NCBI RefSeq assembly: GCF_014725735.1
Contig: NZ_CP061368.1
Location: forward strand, 3,425,225-3,489,224
Origin: Wenzhouxiangella sp. AB-CW3
GTDB lineage: Bacteria > Pseudomonadota > Gammaproteobacteria > Xanthomonadales > Wenzhouxiangellaceae
Length of the DNA: 64,000 nt
Direction of reading: 5' to 3'
The notes under the pieces are model-generated. The model did not search any database. It had not been told where the DNA came from and saw only the letters and a program-made list of their open reading frames with translations. Position numbers and translations under genes: made by a program. This document shows positions 9,105-18,295 of this stretch, one piece after another. Within the stretch, counting starts at the first letter, position 1. Each line of letters starts with the position of its first letter.

Positions 9105-9872
9105 ATGAGCGACAGGACAAAGGTCACCGACCTCGATCGTACCGAGGTATCCTGCGAGGATTGCGCGCTGTTCAGCCTGTGTTTCGCGCAGGAGATATCC
9201 GATGACGAGCGTCAGGACCTGCACAAGGTGCTGAAGCGGCGCCAGCCTGTGGAGCGCAACGATCACCTGTTTCATGGCGGCCAGCGTCTGAAAAGCGTGG
9301 CCGTGCTGCGCACCGGTTCGGTCAAGGCCTACAACGTCTCCCACGATGGCGACGAGATCGTTTCCGGCTTCTACCTCCCCGGCGAAGTTATCGGCCTCGA
9401 TGCCCTGTCGAGCGAAAAGCACCCCGGATTTGCCGTGGCGCTGGAAGACAGCCGCTACTGCGAGATTCCCTATCGTGATTTCGAACGCATGCTGGCCGAA
9501 AGCCCCAAGCTCAACCAGGTCATGCTGCGCATGCTCTCGGAGGAAATGACCGAGACCCGGGAGTTGCTGCTGGTGGTTGGCCGGCTCGACGCACGAACAC
9601 GAGTTTCGCTGTTCCTGCTCAGTCTGTCGCGCCGCCTGGCACGCCGCAAGCAGGATCCCGATTGCTTCCGACTGACCATGGACCGGCGCGATGTGGCCAA
9701 CTACCTGGGCCTGACCATCGAAACGGTGTCGCGCACCCTGTCGGCGCTGCAACGCGAGAACATCATTGAGGTCCGCGGCAAGCAGGTACGCATTCTCGAC
9801 CGCTCTGCCCTGCAGCGTGCGGCCCGCCAGCTCGAAGAACTGGATCCAGTCAACCAGAACAACGCCGGCTAG
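9105..9872 (+). CDS. fnr: Fnr/Anr oxygen-sensing transcription regulator
   Basis: A 255-residue CRP/FNR family regulator. The 4Fe-4S ligands are in place: Cys17, Cys20 and Cys26 in the N-terminus (CEDCALFSLC) and Cys119 in SRYCEIP. A cyclic-nucleotide-like beta barrel and long dimer helix follow. The recognition helix contains ETVSR (Glu206, Ser209, Arg210), the residues that read TTGAT in E. coli FNR. It should be active without oxygen and matches the FNR box in front of hemN, its co-directional neighbour. Confidence 0.95.
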   Translation: MSDRTKVTDLDRTEVSCEDCALFSLCFAQEISDDERQDLHKVLKRRQPVERNDHLFHGGQRLKSVAVLRTGSVKAYNVSHDGDEIVSGFYLPGEVIGLDALSSEKHPGFAVALEDSRYCEIPYRDFERMLAESPKLNQVMLRMLSEEMTETRELLLVVGRLDARTRVSLFLLSLSRRLARRKQDPDCFRLTMDRRDVANYLGLTIETVSRTLSALQRENIIEVRGKQVRILDRSALQRAARQLEELDPVNQNNAG

Positions 9873-9936
9873 TCGCCATATTATTGACCCGGCAGCCCCG
9901 GCCACTGTCGCGACCGGGGCCGATCTCACTCTCCGT

Positions 9937-12492
9937 TTATTGCCCTTCCGGCAACTCCGTGGTTCCGATCAGCTGACCGAAGAACAGCGCATTGGCCAGC
10001 AGCCGTTCGGTGCCTCGCCAGTAGCCGCGAAACACCGCGTCATCCGACATGCGGATGACCGTACCCTCGCCGTGACGACTGGCGCTGATGGCCGGAGCGC
10101 CGGCCAGGCGATCACGATTGGCCTCTGAGAGATAACCGGCGGCCAGCGGCGAGTCAGCGTAAATGGCCGGCTGCGCGTAGGCGTTGTCCACCGCACGCAT
10201 ACGGAAGCGCCCGCGACGAAAGGCGACCAGCTCGTCCCGCTCGTAGCCGAACGCCAGCGGATGCGTGGTATCCAGCAGCAGCCTCAGCGCGCTGCCACCG
10301 ATCAGCTCGCGCGCGAAATCCTGCCGGAAATCGCCATAAGGCCGGCGCTCGGGGGGCTCTTCGCTTTCAGCATCGTCGTTGCTTTCGGCATCGACCAGGC
10401 GCCAGTCCAGATCCAGCTCTTCAACCCAGGTCGAGGCAGCACGCAGGGCAATCAGTATGCCTCCGCCCTGTACATACTCGACGATGCGCTCACGAACCCC
10501 GCCGGGCAGAGCTTCATAGTTGCCGTCAGGCAATATCAGGTGACTGTACTCATCAAGATCCACCCGGAACAGGCCAGTCCAGTCGAGCATGGACAGGGGC
10601 TGATCGAGCTCCACATCCAGCCAGTGCCATAGATAGCCGGCATGATTGGCCCGCAGTCCGTTACCGGTCAGCATGGCCGGCTTGAGCGAATCCAGCACCG
10701 GCGCTGACGGCGAGCCCAGGTCGATACCGGATACGGCCAGCCCGCGCCTGACGGTTTCCACGGCCACCGCGTGGCGCTGGCTCAGCTCGACCAGGCGCGG
10801 ACCGACCGGATCCAGATGATCGGGCTGAATACCGGAATGAACGATCAGGCTGCCGCGCACCATTTCACGCTCGCCGTCCGGAGTGGCCACGGTCAGCGGC
10901 TCGGTGGCCGCCTGCACCCGGTAACCATCGTCAAGCAGCGCGCCCAGCAGGGCGCCGGCCCGGTACTGGTTCCATGGCACAACCCAGGCCAGGGCGTCGC
11001 TGGCCGGTGGCTCAGGACGCTGCTCCGGGGCCGCCTCGAGCCGCTCCCCGTGCGCCGGCAGGCGCCGCATGGTTTCCAGGGGCAGGTCGTGCGACATGCC
11101 CAGGGGCCAGGCCGACACATCGTAGAAGGTTTCCATCGGCAAGTCGGTGACCGGATCGAGGATGGATTTCAGCAGCAGGTAATGCGGCTGATCGGCGGGA
11201 ATGACCCAGGCCTCTCCGGCCTGGTGGCGACGTCCGGCCAGGTCGACCGCTTCGGTCACCGGGTGGATGGCAATGTCATGCCCCAGCAAAAGCTCGATCA
11301 GTCGTGCCGCTCGCACCGGGTCGCCATCATCTCCCAATACCCAGCCGGCGTTTCGATCACGACGGGCCTGATCACGCGTTTCCGCGAAGAACTCGCGCTG
11401 AAAATCGATCAGCTCCTCGGCCAGCGCATGGGTCGCGGCCAGGGTCGACAGGCTGGTAGTGACCTGGTTGGCCACCGCATCGGCAAAGCTGCGCTTCCCG
11501 TACTGGGTGTCCTTGAGGTGGCCGCGGGCCGAACCCTGCTCGAACAGAATGCCGATGCCGCCGGTCAGGTCCGGATAGGTCGATCCCTTGCCGACGTAGT
11601 AGTCGTCGAACAGCTCGCGGGTAAAGTGCGGCTCTCCGGCGCGGTCGAGGAACTCGCCATGGAACTCGGCGATGCTGGCGGTCAGTTCGTAGTTGCGCTC
11701 GGGCGTGAGCGGATTGTTGCGCTCGGGCACGCCGGGCTGGAAGAAATAGGTGGTCTCCGCGCCCATCTCGTGATGATCGGTGAGCACATGCGGACGCCAG
11801 GCATGATATTGCGCCTTGCGTGCTTGCGATTCGGGATGGATCAGCGGCAACCAGTCGCGATTGAGGTCGAACCAGTAATAGTTGGTCCGCCCGTTGGGCC
11901 AGGCCTCGTTGTGTTCGCGATCGGCGGGATCGGCCGACGGATGCCGGCCGCGGTGCATGTTGACCCAGTGGGCAAATCGGTCGATGCCGTCGGGATTGAG
12001 GCCGGGCTCCATGACGATGATCATCTCTTCGAGCCAGGTCTTGACCTCCTCGTCTTGCGATGCAGCCAGATACCAGGCGGTCACCAGCGCCGCGGTGGCG
12101 CCGGAAGCCTCGTTACCATGCACTGAATAGCCCAGCCAGGCGACTGCGGGGCCCTCACCGGCCTCCGAAGCATCACGGCGGGCGGCCCGAATCTCGTCGA
12201 TGCGTGCAAGTCGCTCGGGGCTGGCAAAGGTGAGGAACAGCAAGGGTCGCTGGCCATGGGTCATCCCGATGCGCTCGAGATGAACACGATCGGACGCTTC
12301 GGCCAGCGTTTCCAGGTAGGTCACCATCTGGTCGTAGCGAGGATGCCATTCGCCCGGCTCGAATCCGAGCACCTCGGCCGGCGTGGGGATGGTTTCGTCG
12401 ACCGGAAAGTCGTCGGGCAGGCCGGGCATTGCGGCCAGGCCGAAGGAAATCGTCAACAGCATCACGGCTGCCAGAACTTGCATTGCTTTCAT
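9937..12492 (-). CDS. Exported M14 family zinc carboxypeptidase
   Basis: An 851-residue secreted protein with a signal peptide (MKAMQVLAAVMLLTISFGLAA) and an M14 peptidase domain in the first ~400 residues. Zinc ligands are visible in GYSVHGNEASG (His-x-x-Glu), with a further LTDHHEMGAETTYFFQPG block. The long C-terminal part resembles a class-I glutamine amidotransferase-like/ThuA-type accessory fold common in this M14 subgroup, but I cannot prove that. The frame is open up to 12690, but the signal peptide fixes the start at 12492. It is divergent from the PEBP-like gene. Confidence 0.9.
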   Translation of the reverse strand: MKAMQVLAAVMLLTISFGLAAMPGLPDDFPVDETIPTPAEVLGFEPGEWHPRYDQMVTYLETLAEASDRVHLERIGMTHGQRPLLFLTFASPERLARIDEIRAARRDASEAGEGPAVAWLGYSVHGNEASGATAALVTAWYLAASQDEEVKTWLEEMIIVMEPGLNPDGIDRFAHWVNMHRGRHPSADPADREHNEAWPNGRTNYYWFDLNRDWLPLIHPESQARKAQYHAWRPHVLTDHHEMGAETTYFFQPGVPERNNPLTPERNYELTASIAEFHGEFLDRAGEPHFTRELFDDYYVGKGSTYPDLTGGIGILFEQGSARGHLKDTQYGKRSFADAVANQVTTSLSTLAATHALAEELIDFQREFFAETRDQARRDRNAGWVLGDDGDPVRAARLIELLLGHDIAIHPVTEAVDLAGRRHQAGEAWVIPADQPHYLLLKSILDPVTDLPMETFYDVSAWPLGMSHDLPLETMRRLPAHGERLEAAPEQRPEPPASDALAWVVPWNQYRAGALLGALLDDGYRVQAATEPLTVATPDGEREMVRGSLIVHSGIQPDHLDPVGPRLVELSQRHAVAVETVRRGLAVSGIDLGSPSAPVLDSLKPAMLTGNGLRANHAGYLWHWLDVELDQPLSMLDWTGLFRVDLDEYSHLILPDGNYEALPGGVRERIVEYVQGGGILIALRAASTWVEELDLDWRLVDAESNDDAESEEPPERRPYGDFRQDFARELIGGSALRLLLDTTHPLAFGYERDELVAFRRGRFRMRAVDNAYAQPAIYADSPLAAGYLSEANRDRLAGAPAISASRHGEGTVIRMSDDAVFRGYWRGTERLLANALFFGQLIGTTELPEGQ

Positions 12493-12599
12493 CACTTGAG
12501 GAATCTTGTCTTGTTGGACTGGTACAGTAATCCTAACTGACTGGCGGTCGACAATTCGTTCCGACTCACGAAAACTCAACCTCTGCAAGGAGAAGGCTG

Positions 12600-13226
12600 A
12601 TGAAACTGGAATCCCGCGACCTGCGCAACAACACGCCGATCCATCCGCGTTTTGCCTTCGGCAAGCACGATCCTCAGAATCACATGGCACGTTCGGACAA
12701 TATCAGCCCGCACCTGAAGTGGTCGGGCGCGCCCGAGGGCGCCCGTTCTTTCGCCATCGTGTGCATGGACCCGGATGTGCCGTCGATTCCCGATGACGTC
12801 AACAAGGAAGGCACCACGCTGCCCTCGGAGATGGAGCGGGTGGATTTCTGTCACTGGGCCATGGTCGAGATCCCGACCAGCGTCACGGAGCTGGCCACTG
12901 GCCAGTGTTCAGACGGCGTCATACCGAAAGGCAAGCAGGATCCGCCCGGTCCCGAGGGCTCCCGCCAGGGACTCAATGACTACACCCAGTTCCTGGCCGG
13001 CGACCCCGATATGGGCGGCAAGTATTTCGGGTACGACGGCCCCTGTCCGCCATGGAACGACGAGCGCATGCATCACTACACCTTCACCGTCTACGCGCTC
13101 GACATCGACAAACTGGACCTGCCAACCGAATTCACCGGTCATGATGTGGTGGAAGCGATCGAGGGACATGTGCTGGATCGGGCGGAGCTGACTTGTACCT
13201 ACACCATTAACCCCGGATTGAGATGA
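12600..13226 (+). CDS. YbhB/YbcL-like phosphatidylethanolamine-binding (PEBP) protein
   Basis: A 208-residue PEBP/Raf-kinase-inhibitor-like protein. The family ligand-site motif is seen as FAIVCMDPDVP, with HWAMVEIP and the C-terminal HHYTFTVYALDIDKLDLP. It is somewhat longer than E. coli YbhB, with an extra loop around residues 65-80 and near GKYFGYDGPCPP. No signal peptide is visible. The biochemical role of bacterial members is unsettled. The ATG is preceded by AAGGAGAAGG, a strong ribosome site. Element A2 begins 9 bases after its stop. Confidence 0.88.
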   Translation: MKLESRDLRNNTPIHPRFAFGKHDPQNHMARSDNISPHLKWSGAPEGARSFAIVCMDPDVPSIPDDVNKEGTTLPSEMERVDFCHWAMVEIPTSVTELATGQCSDGVIPKGKQDPPGPEGSRQGLNDYTQFLAGDPDMGGKYFGYDGPCPPWNDERMHHYTFTVYALDIDKLDLPTEFTGHDVVEAIEGHVLDRAELTCTYTINPGLR

Positions 13227-13235
13227 GGGGGAGGG

Positions 13236-13449
13236 AAACCGGGTGGTACCGGGCGGCGGGCTGCCTACATCGGCGTTCGGCGGGAGTGGCCGCTTCCGAG
13301 ACCGGTGGCGTTTTGGTGCCAGTAAAATTTTGTCGGAGTCGCATCAGATCGCGAGTTTGTCTGGCTGCATGGTGCCTGGGACAGGACGGATGTTCTGGCG
13401 GTTCTTCCGCGCCGATTCCGGCAGCCCGCCGCCCGGCACCACCCGGTTT
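13236..13449 (+). repeat. Family A palindromic element, copy A2
   Basis: Arms 13236-13265 and 13420-13449 are 30-bp inverted copies with one mismatch. The 154-base interior carries the core GTGGCGTTTTGGTGCC (13305-13320), one base different from A1 and A3, preceded by CCGCTTC. The core points the same way as the upstream PEBP-like gene. It occupies much of the gene-free interval 13227-13715; the rest is the glnA control region. Confidence 0.8.
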
Positions 13450-13548
13450 GAAAGGGTTGGAGGAAAGTAAAGGATTGGTCGTGCCGATTTCTATCCTTGC
13501 TGCATTTTCAAGCTTGTTGACCTGCCCGAGCGCCACCAATTAAGGTGT

Positions 13549-13585
13549 AGCGCTTAAAGTATGAGCACTCATGTGCCAAAGCGCT
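13549..13585. promoter_or_regulatory. Possible upstream activator region of glnA
   Basis: Inverted AGCGCTT (13549-13555) and AAAGCGCT (13578-13585) flank GCAC-TCAT-GTGC (13564-13575). This resembles an NtrC-type GCAC...GTGC palindrome but the spacing is shorter than the usual NtrC site. It lies about 55-105 bases before the sigma-54 promoter, a sensible enhancer position. Confidence 0.3.
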
Positions 13586-13638
13586 CAAGTCTTGATCATA
13601 CCCCTACCCCAAGGCCTTGCAGCTTGGGGCAGGATGGC

Positions 13639-13654
13639 TGGCATGGAATCTGCA
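13639..13654 (+). promoter_or_regulatory. Sigma-54 promoter of glnA
   Basis: TGGCATGGAATCTGCA has the invariant -24 GG and -12 GC with exactly 10 bases between them, close to the consensus TGGCAC-N5-TTGCA. It lies about 62 bases before the glnA ATG. The ntrBC genes needed to drive it are just downstream. Confidence 0.75.
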
Positions 13655-13715
13655 TATATCCTGGCGTTCGCCCAATTGGGCTTGATTCACTGACCTGAAG
13701 AGGACTTCAATCACC

Positions 13716-15125
13716 ATGTCTGCAGAAGACTTTCTCAAGCGTATTCGCGACGAAGAGATCGAATTCGTCGATTTCCGCTTTGCCAACACCCTCGGCAAGG
13801 AACAGCACGTCACCATGCCGGCATCGGCCATTGACGAGGACCTGCTGACCGACGGCAAGATGTTTGACGGCTCGTCGATCGTTGGCTGGAAGGGCATTCA
13901 GGATTCCGACATGACGCTGATGCCCGACCCCGACAGTGCATTTCTCGACCCCTTCGCCCAGCACAAGACGTTGAACGTCACCTGCGACGTACTCGAACCC
14001 TCGACCATGCAGGCCTACACCCGCTGCCCGCGCTCGCTGGCCAAGCGCGCCGAGGCCTATCTGAAGTCTTCGGGCATTGCCGACGAGGCCTTCTTCGGCC
14101 CCGAGCCGGAGTTCTTCGTGTTCGATGACGTGCGCTGGAAAAACGACATCTCGGGTGCGTCCTACGCTCTTGATGCCGAAGAAGCGGCCTGGAACACCAA
14201 CAAGAAGTACGAGGACGGCAACCACGGCCATCGCCCCAAGGTCAAGGGCGGATACTTCCCGGTGCCGCCGGTCGACGGACTGTCGGATCTCAGGAGCCTG
14301 ATGTGCGCCACGCTGGAAGCCGTCGGCATTCCGGTCGAGGTGCATCACCACGAGGTCGGCACCGCCGGGCAGTGCGAGATCGGTACGCGCTTCAACTCAC
14401 TCACGCGCAAGGCCGACGAGCTGTTGATGACCAAGTACATCATTCAGAATGTCGCCCACGTGCATGGCCGCACCGCCACCTTCATGCCCAAGCCACTGGT
14501 CGGAGACAACGGTTCGGGCATGCATGTCCACCAGTCGCTGTCGCTCAAGGGCGAGAACCTGTTCGCCGGCGAAGGCTACGGGGGGCTGAGTGACACCGCG
14601 CTGCACTACATCGGCGGCATCTTCAAGCATGCCCGCGCCATCAACGCCTTCGCCAACTCGACCACCAACAGCTACAAGCGCCTGGTGCCGGGATTTGAAG
14701 CGCCGGTGCTGCTGGCTTACTCGGCCCGCAACCGCTCGGCCTCCTGCCGGGTGCCCTGGGTGGGCACGGCCAAGGCGCGCCGCATCGAGGTGCGCTTCGG
14801 CGACGCGGCCGGCAATCCTTACCTGACCTTTGCCGCCATGCTGATGGCCGGCCTGGACGGCGTGATCAACAAGATCAATCCGGGCGCGCCCATGGACAAG
14901 GATCTCTACGACCTGCCGCCCGAAGAAGAGGCCAACATCCCGCGCGTTTGCCACGCCCTGGACCAGGCGCTGGAAGCACTGGACCAGGACCGCGAGTTCC
15001 TCAAGGCCGGCGATGTGTTTTCCGACGACCTGATCGACGGCTACATCGAGCTGAAGATGAAAGAGGTCACGCAACTGCGCATGTCGCCCCACCCCGTGGA
15101 ATTCGATCTCTACTACTCGAGCTGA
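13716..15125 (+). CDS. glnA: Glutamine synthetase type I
   Basis: A 469-residue cytoplasmic enzyme making glutamine from glutamate, ammonia and ATP. Family blocks include [12 protein letters not shown], the [10 protein letters not shown] metal site, [11 protein letters not shown] and [22 protein letters not shown]. The adenylylation site is Tyr398 in [10 protein letters not shown], so activity is probably tuned by GlnE. A sigma-54 promoter lies upstream and ntrBC downstream, the classical nitrogen-control arrangement. Confidence 0.98.
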   Translation: MSAEDFLKRIRDEEIEFVDFRFANTLGKEQHVTMPASAIDEDLLTDGKMFDGSSIVGWKGIQDSDMTLMPDPDSAFLDPFAQHKTLNVTCDVLEPSTMQAYTRCPRSLAKRAEAYLKSSGIADEAFFGPEPEFFVFDDVRWKNDISGASYALDAEEAAWNTNKKYEDGNHGHRPKVKGGYFPVPPVDGLSDLRSLMCATLEAVGIPVEVHHHEVGTAGQCEIGTRFNSLTRKADELLMTKYIIQNVAHVHGRTATFMPKPLVGDNGSGMHVHQSLSLKGENLFAGEGYGGLSDTALHYIGGIFKHARAINAFANSTTNSYKRLVPGFEAPVLLAYSARNRSASCRVPWVGTAKARRIEVRFGDAAGNPYLTFAAMLMAGLDGVINKINPGAPMDKDLYDLPPEEEANIPRVCHALDQALEALDQDREFLKAGDVFSDDLIDGYIELKMKEVTQLRMSPHPVEFDLYYSS

Positions 15126-15148
15126 TCAGGCGGGGGCTGCGACACTTG

Positions 15149-15175
15149 ACGGCCGGGTTCGCCTGGCCGTTTCCT
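15149..15175 (+). terminator. Weak hairpin after glnA
   Basis: ACGGCC (15149-15154) and GGCCGT (15165-15170) form a 6-bp stem followed by TTCCT, 24 bases after the glnA stop. It may act as a partial terminator separating the abundant glnA message from ntrBC. Confidence 0.3.
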
Positions 15176-15236
15176 GTCTGCCGGGTGCTTCGGCTAGAAT
15201 CGGAGCCTGGGTTTGTGCAAACAGGGCAAAGACGCC

Positions 15237-15755
15237 ATGAAAACCGCCGCTTTTCTGACGCTTATCGCCTGCGCGCTGGTCGTTTCGCCGGTCATCGCCC
15301 AGGATATCTACCGCGTGGTCGACGAGGACGGCAACGTCACCTACACCGACCAGAAGCCCGATGACCACGCCGAGGTCGTGGAGCTTCCGGAACTCAACGT
15401 CCTGGGCGATGACACCGAAGCCGGGGCCATCGAACCGGAACCCGAAGAAACCGAGCCGGCCGAGCCCATGGACTTCCACATCGACTCGCCCCAGGCCGAC
15501 GCGACCATCGAATCGAACCAGGTGGATGTCTCGATGAGCAGCAATGTCGAGATCCCCCCGACCGCCCAGATCGTGCTGTATCTCAACGGCCAGGCCCAGG
15601 AACCGGTCCAGAGCACGGAAGTGACGCTGGATGGCATCGGACCCGGGCTCTACCAGCTTCGCGCCGAACTGCAGACGCCGGCTGGTCGGCTGCTGGCCGA
15701 AACCGACAGCGTATCGTTCGAAGTCGTTGGCGGAGACGATCCGGATGGCCCATGA
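15237..15755 (+). CDS. Exported DUF4124 domain protein
   Basis: A 172-residue protein with a signal peptide (MKTAAFLTLIACALVVSPVIAQ) followed at once by a DUF4124 segment (IYRVVDEDGNVTYTDQKP), typical of small periplasmic proteins in gammaproteobacteria. A Glu/Pro-rich linker and a beta-rich C-terminal region follow, of the kind that often resembles a bacterial Ig-like fold. The role is unknown. It sits between glnA and ntrB, and its stop overlaps the ntrB start (ATGA at 15752-15755), so it is translated with ntrBC. Confidence 0.85.
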   Translation: MKTAAFLTLIACALVVSPVIAQDIYRVVDEDGNVTYTDQKPDDHAEVVELPELNVLGDDTEAGAIEPEPEETEPAEPMDFHIDSPQADATIESNQVDVSMSSNVEIPPTAQIVLYLNGQAQEPVQSTEVTLDGIGPGLYQLRAELQTPAGRLLAETDSVSFEVVGGDDPDGP

Positions 15756-16771
15756 GCAGTGCGCCTCACCCGGATGATCTGGCCACCGGCCTGATCCGGG
15801 TGCATGCCGATGGCACCATCAACTGGCTCAATCGAAGTGCGGCCGATCTGCTGGCCCGCTCTCCCAGAAACCTGATCGGTACCGCACTGTCCGATCACTC
15901 GCCGTCCCTGGCCCACTGGCTGGACCATTGCAGCGACAGCCGGCGCAGCCTGCGTGTACCGGAAGCCCGTATCGAATCGGACCGGCCGCCTGTCGACGCC
16001 TGTTTTCATGCCACCCCACCCGACATCCTCATAGAACTTCACCCGGTCGCCGAACGACTGCGACAGCGCGAACTGGCCGAACGCGCCGACCGCGAGCAGG
16101 CGCTGAGCCTGCTGACCCGGCGGCTCGCCCACGAATTGCGCAATCCCCTGGCCGGCGTGCGCGGGGCAGCACAACTGATCACGGCCGCCCACCCTGACGC
16201 ACGCAGCGGCGAGCATGCCCGCCTGATCCAGCGCGAGGTGGACCGGATTACCTCACTGATCGAGCGTTTCGCCGAGGGCGATGCGCCGTGCAATGGCGTA
16301 ATCGACCTGCATCGCGTTCTCGACGAAGTCATTGAGCTGGTGGGCGTGGAGCACGCCCCGCCACCGCGCTTTGCCAGAAACTATGACCCCAGCATTCCTC
16401 CTATCCAAGGAGATTCGGCCCAGGTTCACCGACTGTTTCTCAACCTGGTTCGCAACGCCGTCCAGGCCGGCGGCCGGACCATCGGCCTGGTGACCCGTAT
16501 CGAGCACCACTGCGCGCTGCTCGACGAGGCCGGGCATGCCGTTCGCATCGATATCGAAGATGATGGCGAAGGCGTGGACCCGGCCCTGCGCGACCGTCTG
16601 TTCCTTCCCCTGGTTTCCGGCCGGCGCGACGGATCAGGCTTCGGCCTGGCCATTGTTCAGCAGATCGTGCGCGCCCACGGCGGACTGGTGGAACACCAGC
16701 CCCTGGACCCAGGCAGCCGCTTCCGGGTCCGGCTGCCACTGATTCCGGCCAAGGAGGAAGACCATGAATGA
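15752..16771 (+). CDS. ntrB: Nitrogen regulation sensor histidine kinase NtrB
   Basis: A 339-residue soluble histidine kinase. An N-terminal PAS domain (residues ~5-100) is followed by the dimerisation/phosphoacceptor helix with His127 in RRLAHELRNPLAGVRGAAQLI. The ATP-binding domain has the N box (LVRNAVQAG), G1 (DDGEGVDP) and G2 (GSGFGLAIV). NtrB responds to the PII protein and phosphorylates NtrC when nitrogen is short. It overlaps the DUF4124 gene by 4 bases and ntrC by 8. Confidence 0.95.
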   Translation: MSSAPHPDDLATGLIRVHADGTINWLNRSAADLLARSPRNLIGTALSDHSPSLAHWLDHCSDSRRSLRVPEARIESDRPPVDACFHATPPDILIELHPVAERLRQRELAERADREQALSLLTRRLAHELRNPLAGVRGAAQLITAAHPDARSGEHARLIQREVDRITSLIERFAEGDAPCNGVIDLHRVLDEVIELVGVEHAPPPRFARNYDPSIPPIQGDSAQVHRLFLNLVRNAVQAGGRTIGLVTRIEHHCALLDEAGHAVRIDIEDDGEGVDPALRDRLFLPLVSGRRDGSGFGLAIVQQIVRAHGGLVEHQPLDPGSRFRVRLPLIPAKEEDHE

Positions 16772-18146
16772 CGCGGTCTGGATCATTGATGACGACCCCG
16801 GCATTCGCTACGTACTGTCCGAGTTCTTCGAAGAGCGAAAAACACCCGCTCGCTGTTTTTCCCGTGGCAAGGAACTGCTCGCAGCCCTGGACCATGAGCA
16901 GCCCGGCCTGGTCATGGCCGACATCCGCCTTGATGGCGAAGACGGGTTGGAACTGATGCACGAGGCAAGAGCCCGGCATACGGACCTGCCGGTGATCGTC
17001 ATGACCGCCTACTCGGATCTCGATTCGGCCGTTCGCGCCTTTCGCGGTGGAGCCTTCGAGTTCCTGGCCAAGCCGTTCGACCTCGAGGAAGTCGGACGCC
17101 TGGTCGACAAGGCCCTGCAAACCGGCCCGGACGAGGCCGAATCCAGTGCCCGCAAGGCCGGCATGATCGGCTCTTCGCCGTCCTTCCAGCAGGTCATCCG
17201 GCTGATCGGTCGGCTATCGGCCAGCGAAGTCCCGGTACTGATCACCGGCGAGACCGGCACCGGTAAAGAACTGGTCGCCCGGGCATTGCACAACCATTCG
17301 CCTTGCAGCAGTGGTCCATTCATCGCCATCAATACCGCGGCCATTCCGGCCGATCTGCTGGAATCGGAGCTGTTCGGTTACGAACGAGGCGCTTTTACCG
17401 GGGCCGAGCAGCGCCGTGCCGGGCACTTCGAGCGCGCCTCCGGCGGCACACTGTTTCTGGATGAAATCGGCGACATGCCACTGACCCTGCAATCGCGCTT
17501 GCTCAGGGTGCTGGCCGAGGGCGAGTACTACCGGCTAGGTGGCCGCGGACTGGTGCAGGCCAATGTCCGCGTCATCGCCGCCACCCATCACGAGCTGGGC
17601 GCGAGGGTGGAGAGCGGAGAGTTTCGTGCCGACCTCTATCACCGCCTCAAGGTCATCAGTCTAAAGGTCCCGCCGCTGAAGGAGCGGCGTGAAGACATAC
17701 CCGAACTGATCGATCACTTCCTCGGCCAGGCCGCCGAGGAGTTTCACTTGCCCACACGCACCGCCACGCCGGAGTTGGTCGATTACCTGAAGCAACTGGA
17801 CTGGCCCGGCAACGTGCGCGAACTCAAGCACCTGTGCCAGTCCATGGCCGCCCTGGCACCGGCCACCCTGATCGGCCTGGACGACCTGCCGCCGGAATAC
17901 CGCGACAATCAGTCGACATCAACAAACGGAGAAGGCTGGGAGAGCGACCTGGCCCGGGAAACCCGCCGGCGCACGGCCAGCGCCACGGGAGAACTTCACG
18001 AAGAACTGCAGGCACGCTTCGAAGCCAGCCTGTCCAAAGCCGCACTGGAAGCCTGCAACGGCAACAAGTCCGAAGCCGCCCGTCGCCTCGGTATCAGCAG
18101 GAACACACTGGCAAGGATGATCGGTGGGGTGAAAGGTGAAAGGTAA
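16764..18146 (+). CDS. ntrC: Nitrogen regulation response regulator NtrC
   Basis: A 460-residue sigma-54 activator. The receiver domain carries Asp53 ([11 protein letters not shown]). The AAA+ domain has Walker A GETGTGKE, the sigma-54 contact loop GAFTGA (residues 209-214) and Walker [10 protein letters not shown]. The C-terminal Fis-like helix-turn-helix is [16 protein letters not shown]. The final residues GGVKGER and the stop codon are read from a heptanucleotide tandem repeat that continues beyond the gene, so the native end has probably been rewritten by the repeat. The DNA-binding helix itself is intact. Confidence 0.96.
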   Translation: MNDAVWIIDDDPGIRYVLSEFFEERKTPARCFSRGKELLAALDHEQPGLVMADIRLDGEDGLELMHEARARHTDLPVIVMTAYSDLDSAVRAFRGGAFEFLAKPFDLEEVGRLVDKALQTGPDEAESSARKAGMIGSSPSFQQVIRLIGRLSASEVPVLITGETGTGKELVARALHNHSPCSSGPFIAINTAAIPADLLESELFGYERGAFTGAEQRRAGHFERASGGTLFLDEIGDMPLTLQSRLLRVLAEGEYYRLGGRGLVQANVRVIAATHHELGARVESGEFRADLYHRLKVISLKVPPLKERREDIPELIDHFLGQAAEEFHLPTRTATPELVDYLKQLDWPGNVRELKHLCQSMAALAPATLIGLDDLPPEYRDNQSTSTNGEGWESDLARETRRRTASATGELHEELQARFEASLSKAALEACNGNKSEAARRLGISRNTLARMIGGVKGER

Positions 18147-18277
18147 GAGGTGAAAGGTAAGAGGTGAAAGGTAAGAGGTGAAAGGTAAGAGGTTCGAGGT
18201 TCGAGGTGCGAGGTGAGAGGCGGCGATTCCATTCCTTTCACCTTTCACCTTTTTCCTCGCACCTCGCACCTTGAACC
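18128..18277. repeat. Opposed heptanucleotide tandem repeats between ntrC and the ABC permease
   Basis: Thirteen head-to-tail 7-mers of form GGTNNNA run from 18128 to 18218: first GGTGAAA and GGTAAGA, then GGTTCGA, GGTGCGA and GGTGAGA. After an 17-base spacer, six 7-mers in the opposite orientation run from 18236 to 18277 (TTTCACC, TCGCACC and others). The two blocks can pair as an imperfect long hairpin. They lie at the junction of two convergent genes and include the last codons and stop of ntrC. Confidence 0.9.
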
Positions 18278-18295
18278 TTCCCCCCATCAGGCACT

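Noticed and set aside
9896-9919. Terminator between fnr and the M14 peptidase gene
   Set aside because: The 8-bp stem has a mismatch and no T-run on either strand.
10771-12126. A 451-codon open frame on the plus strand
   Set aside because: It is antisense to the M14 peptidase and low in recognisable pattern. It is a shadow of a high-GC gene.
13223-13543. Small open frames through element A2, with similar GVLVP-like peptides at A1 and A3
   Set aside because: The shared peptide comes from the shared 16-nt core. Frames break outside it and the arms differ, so this is a nucleic-acid element, not a gene family.
13564-13575. A standard NtrC binding site before glnA
   Set aside because: GCAC and GTGC are 4 bases apart, whereas the known site has a longer spacer. 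It is kept only as a low-confidence activator region.
18128-18277. CRISPR array
   Set aside because: The units are 7 bases with no spacers and occur in both orientations. There are no cas genes in the window.
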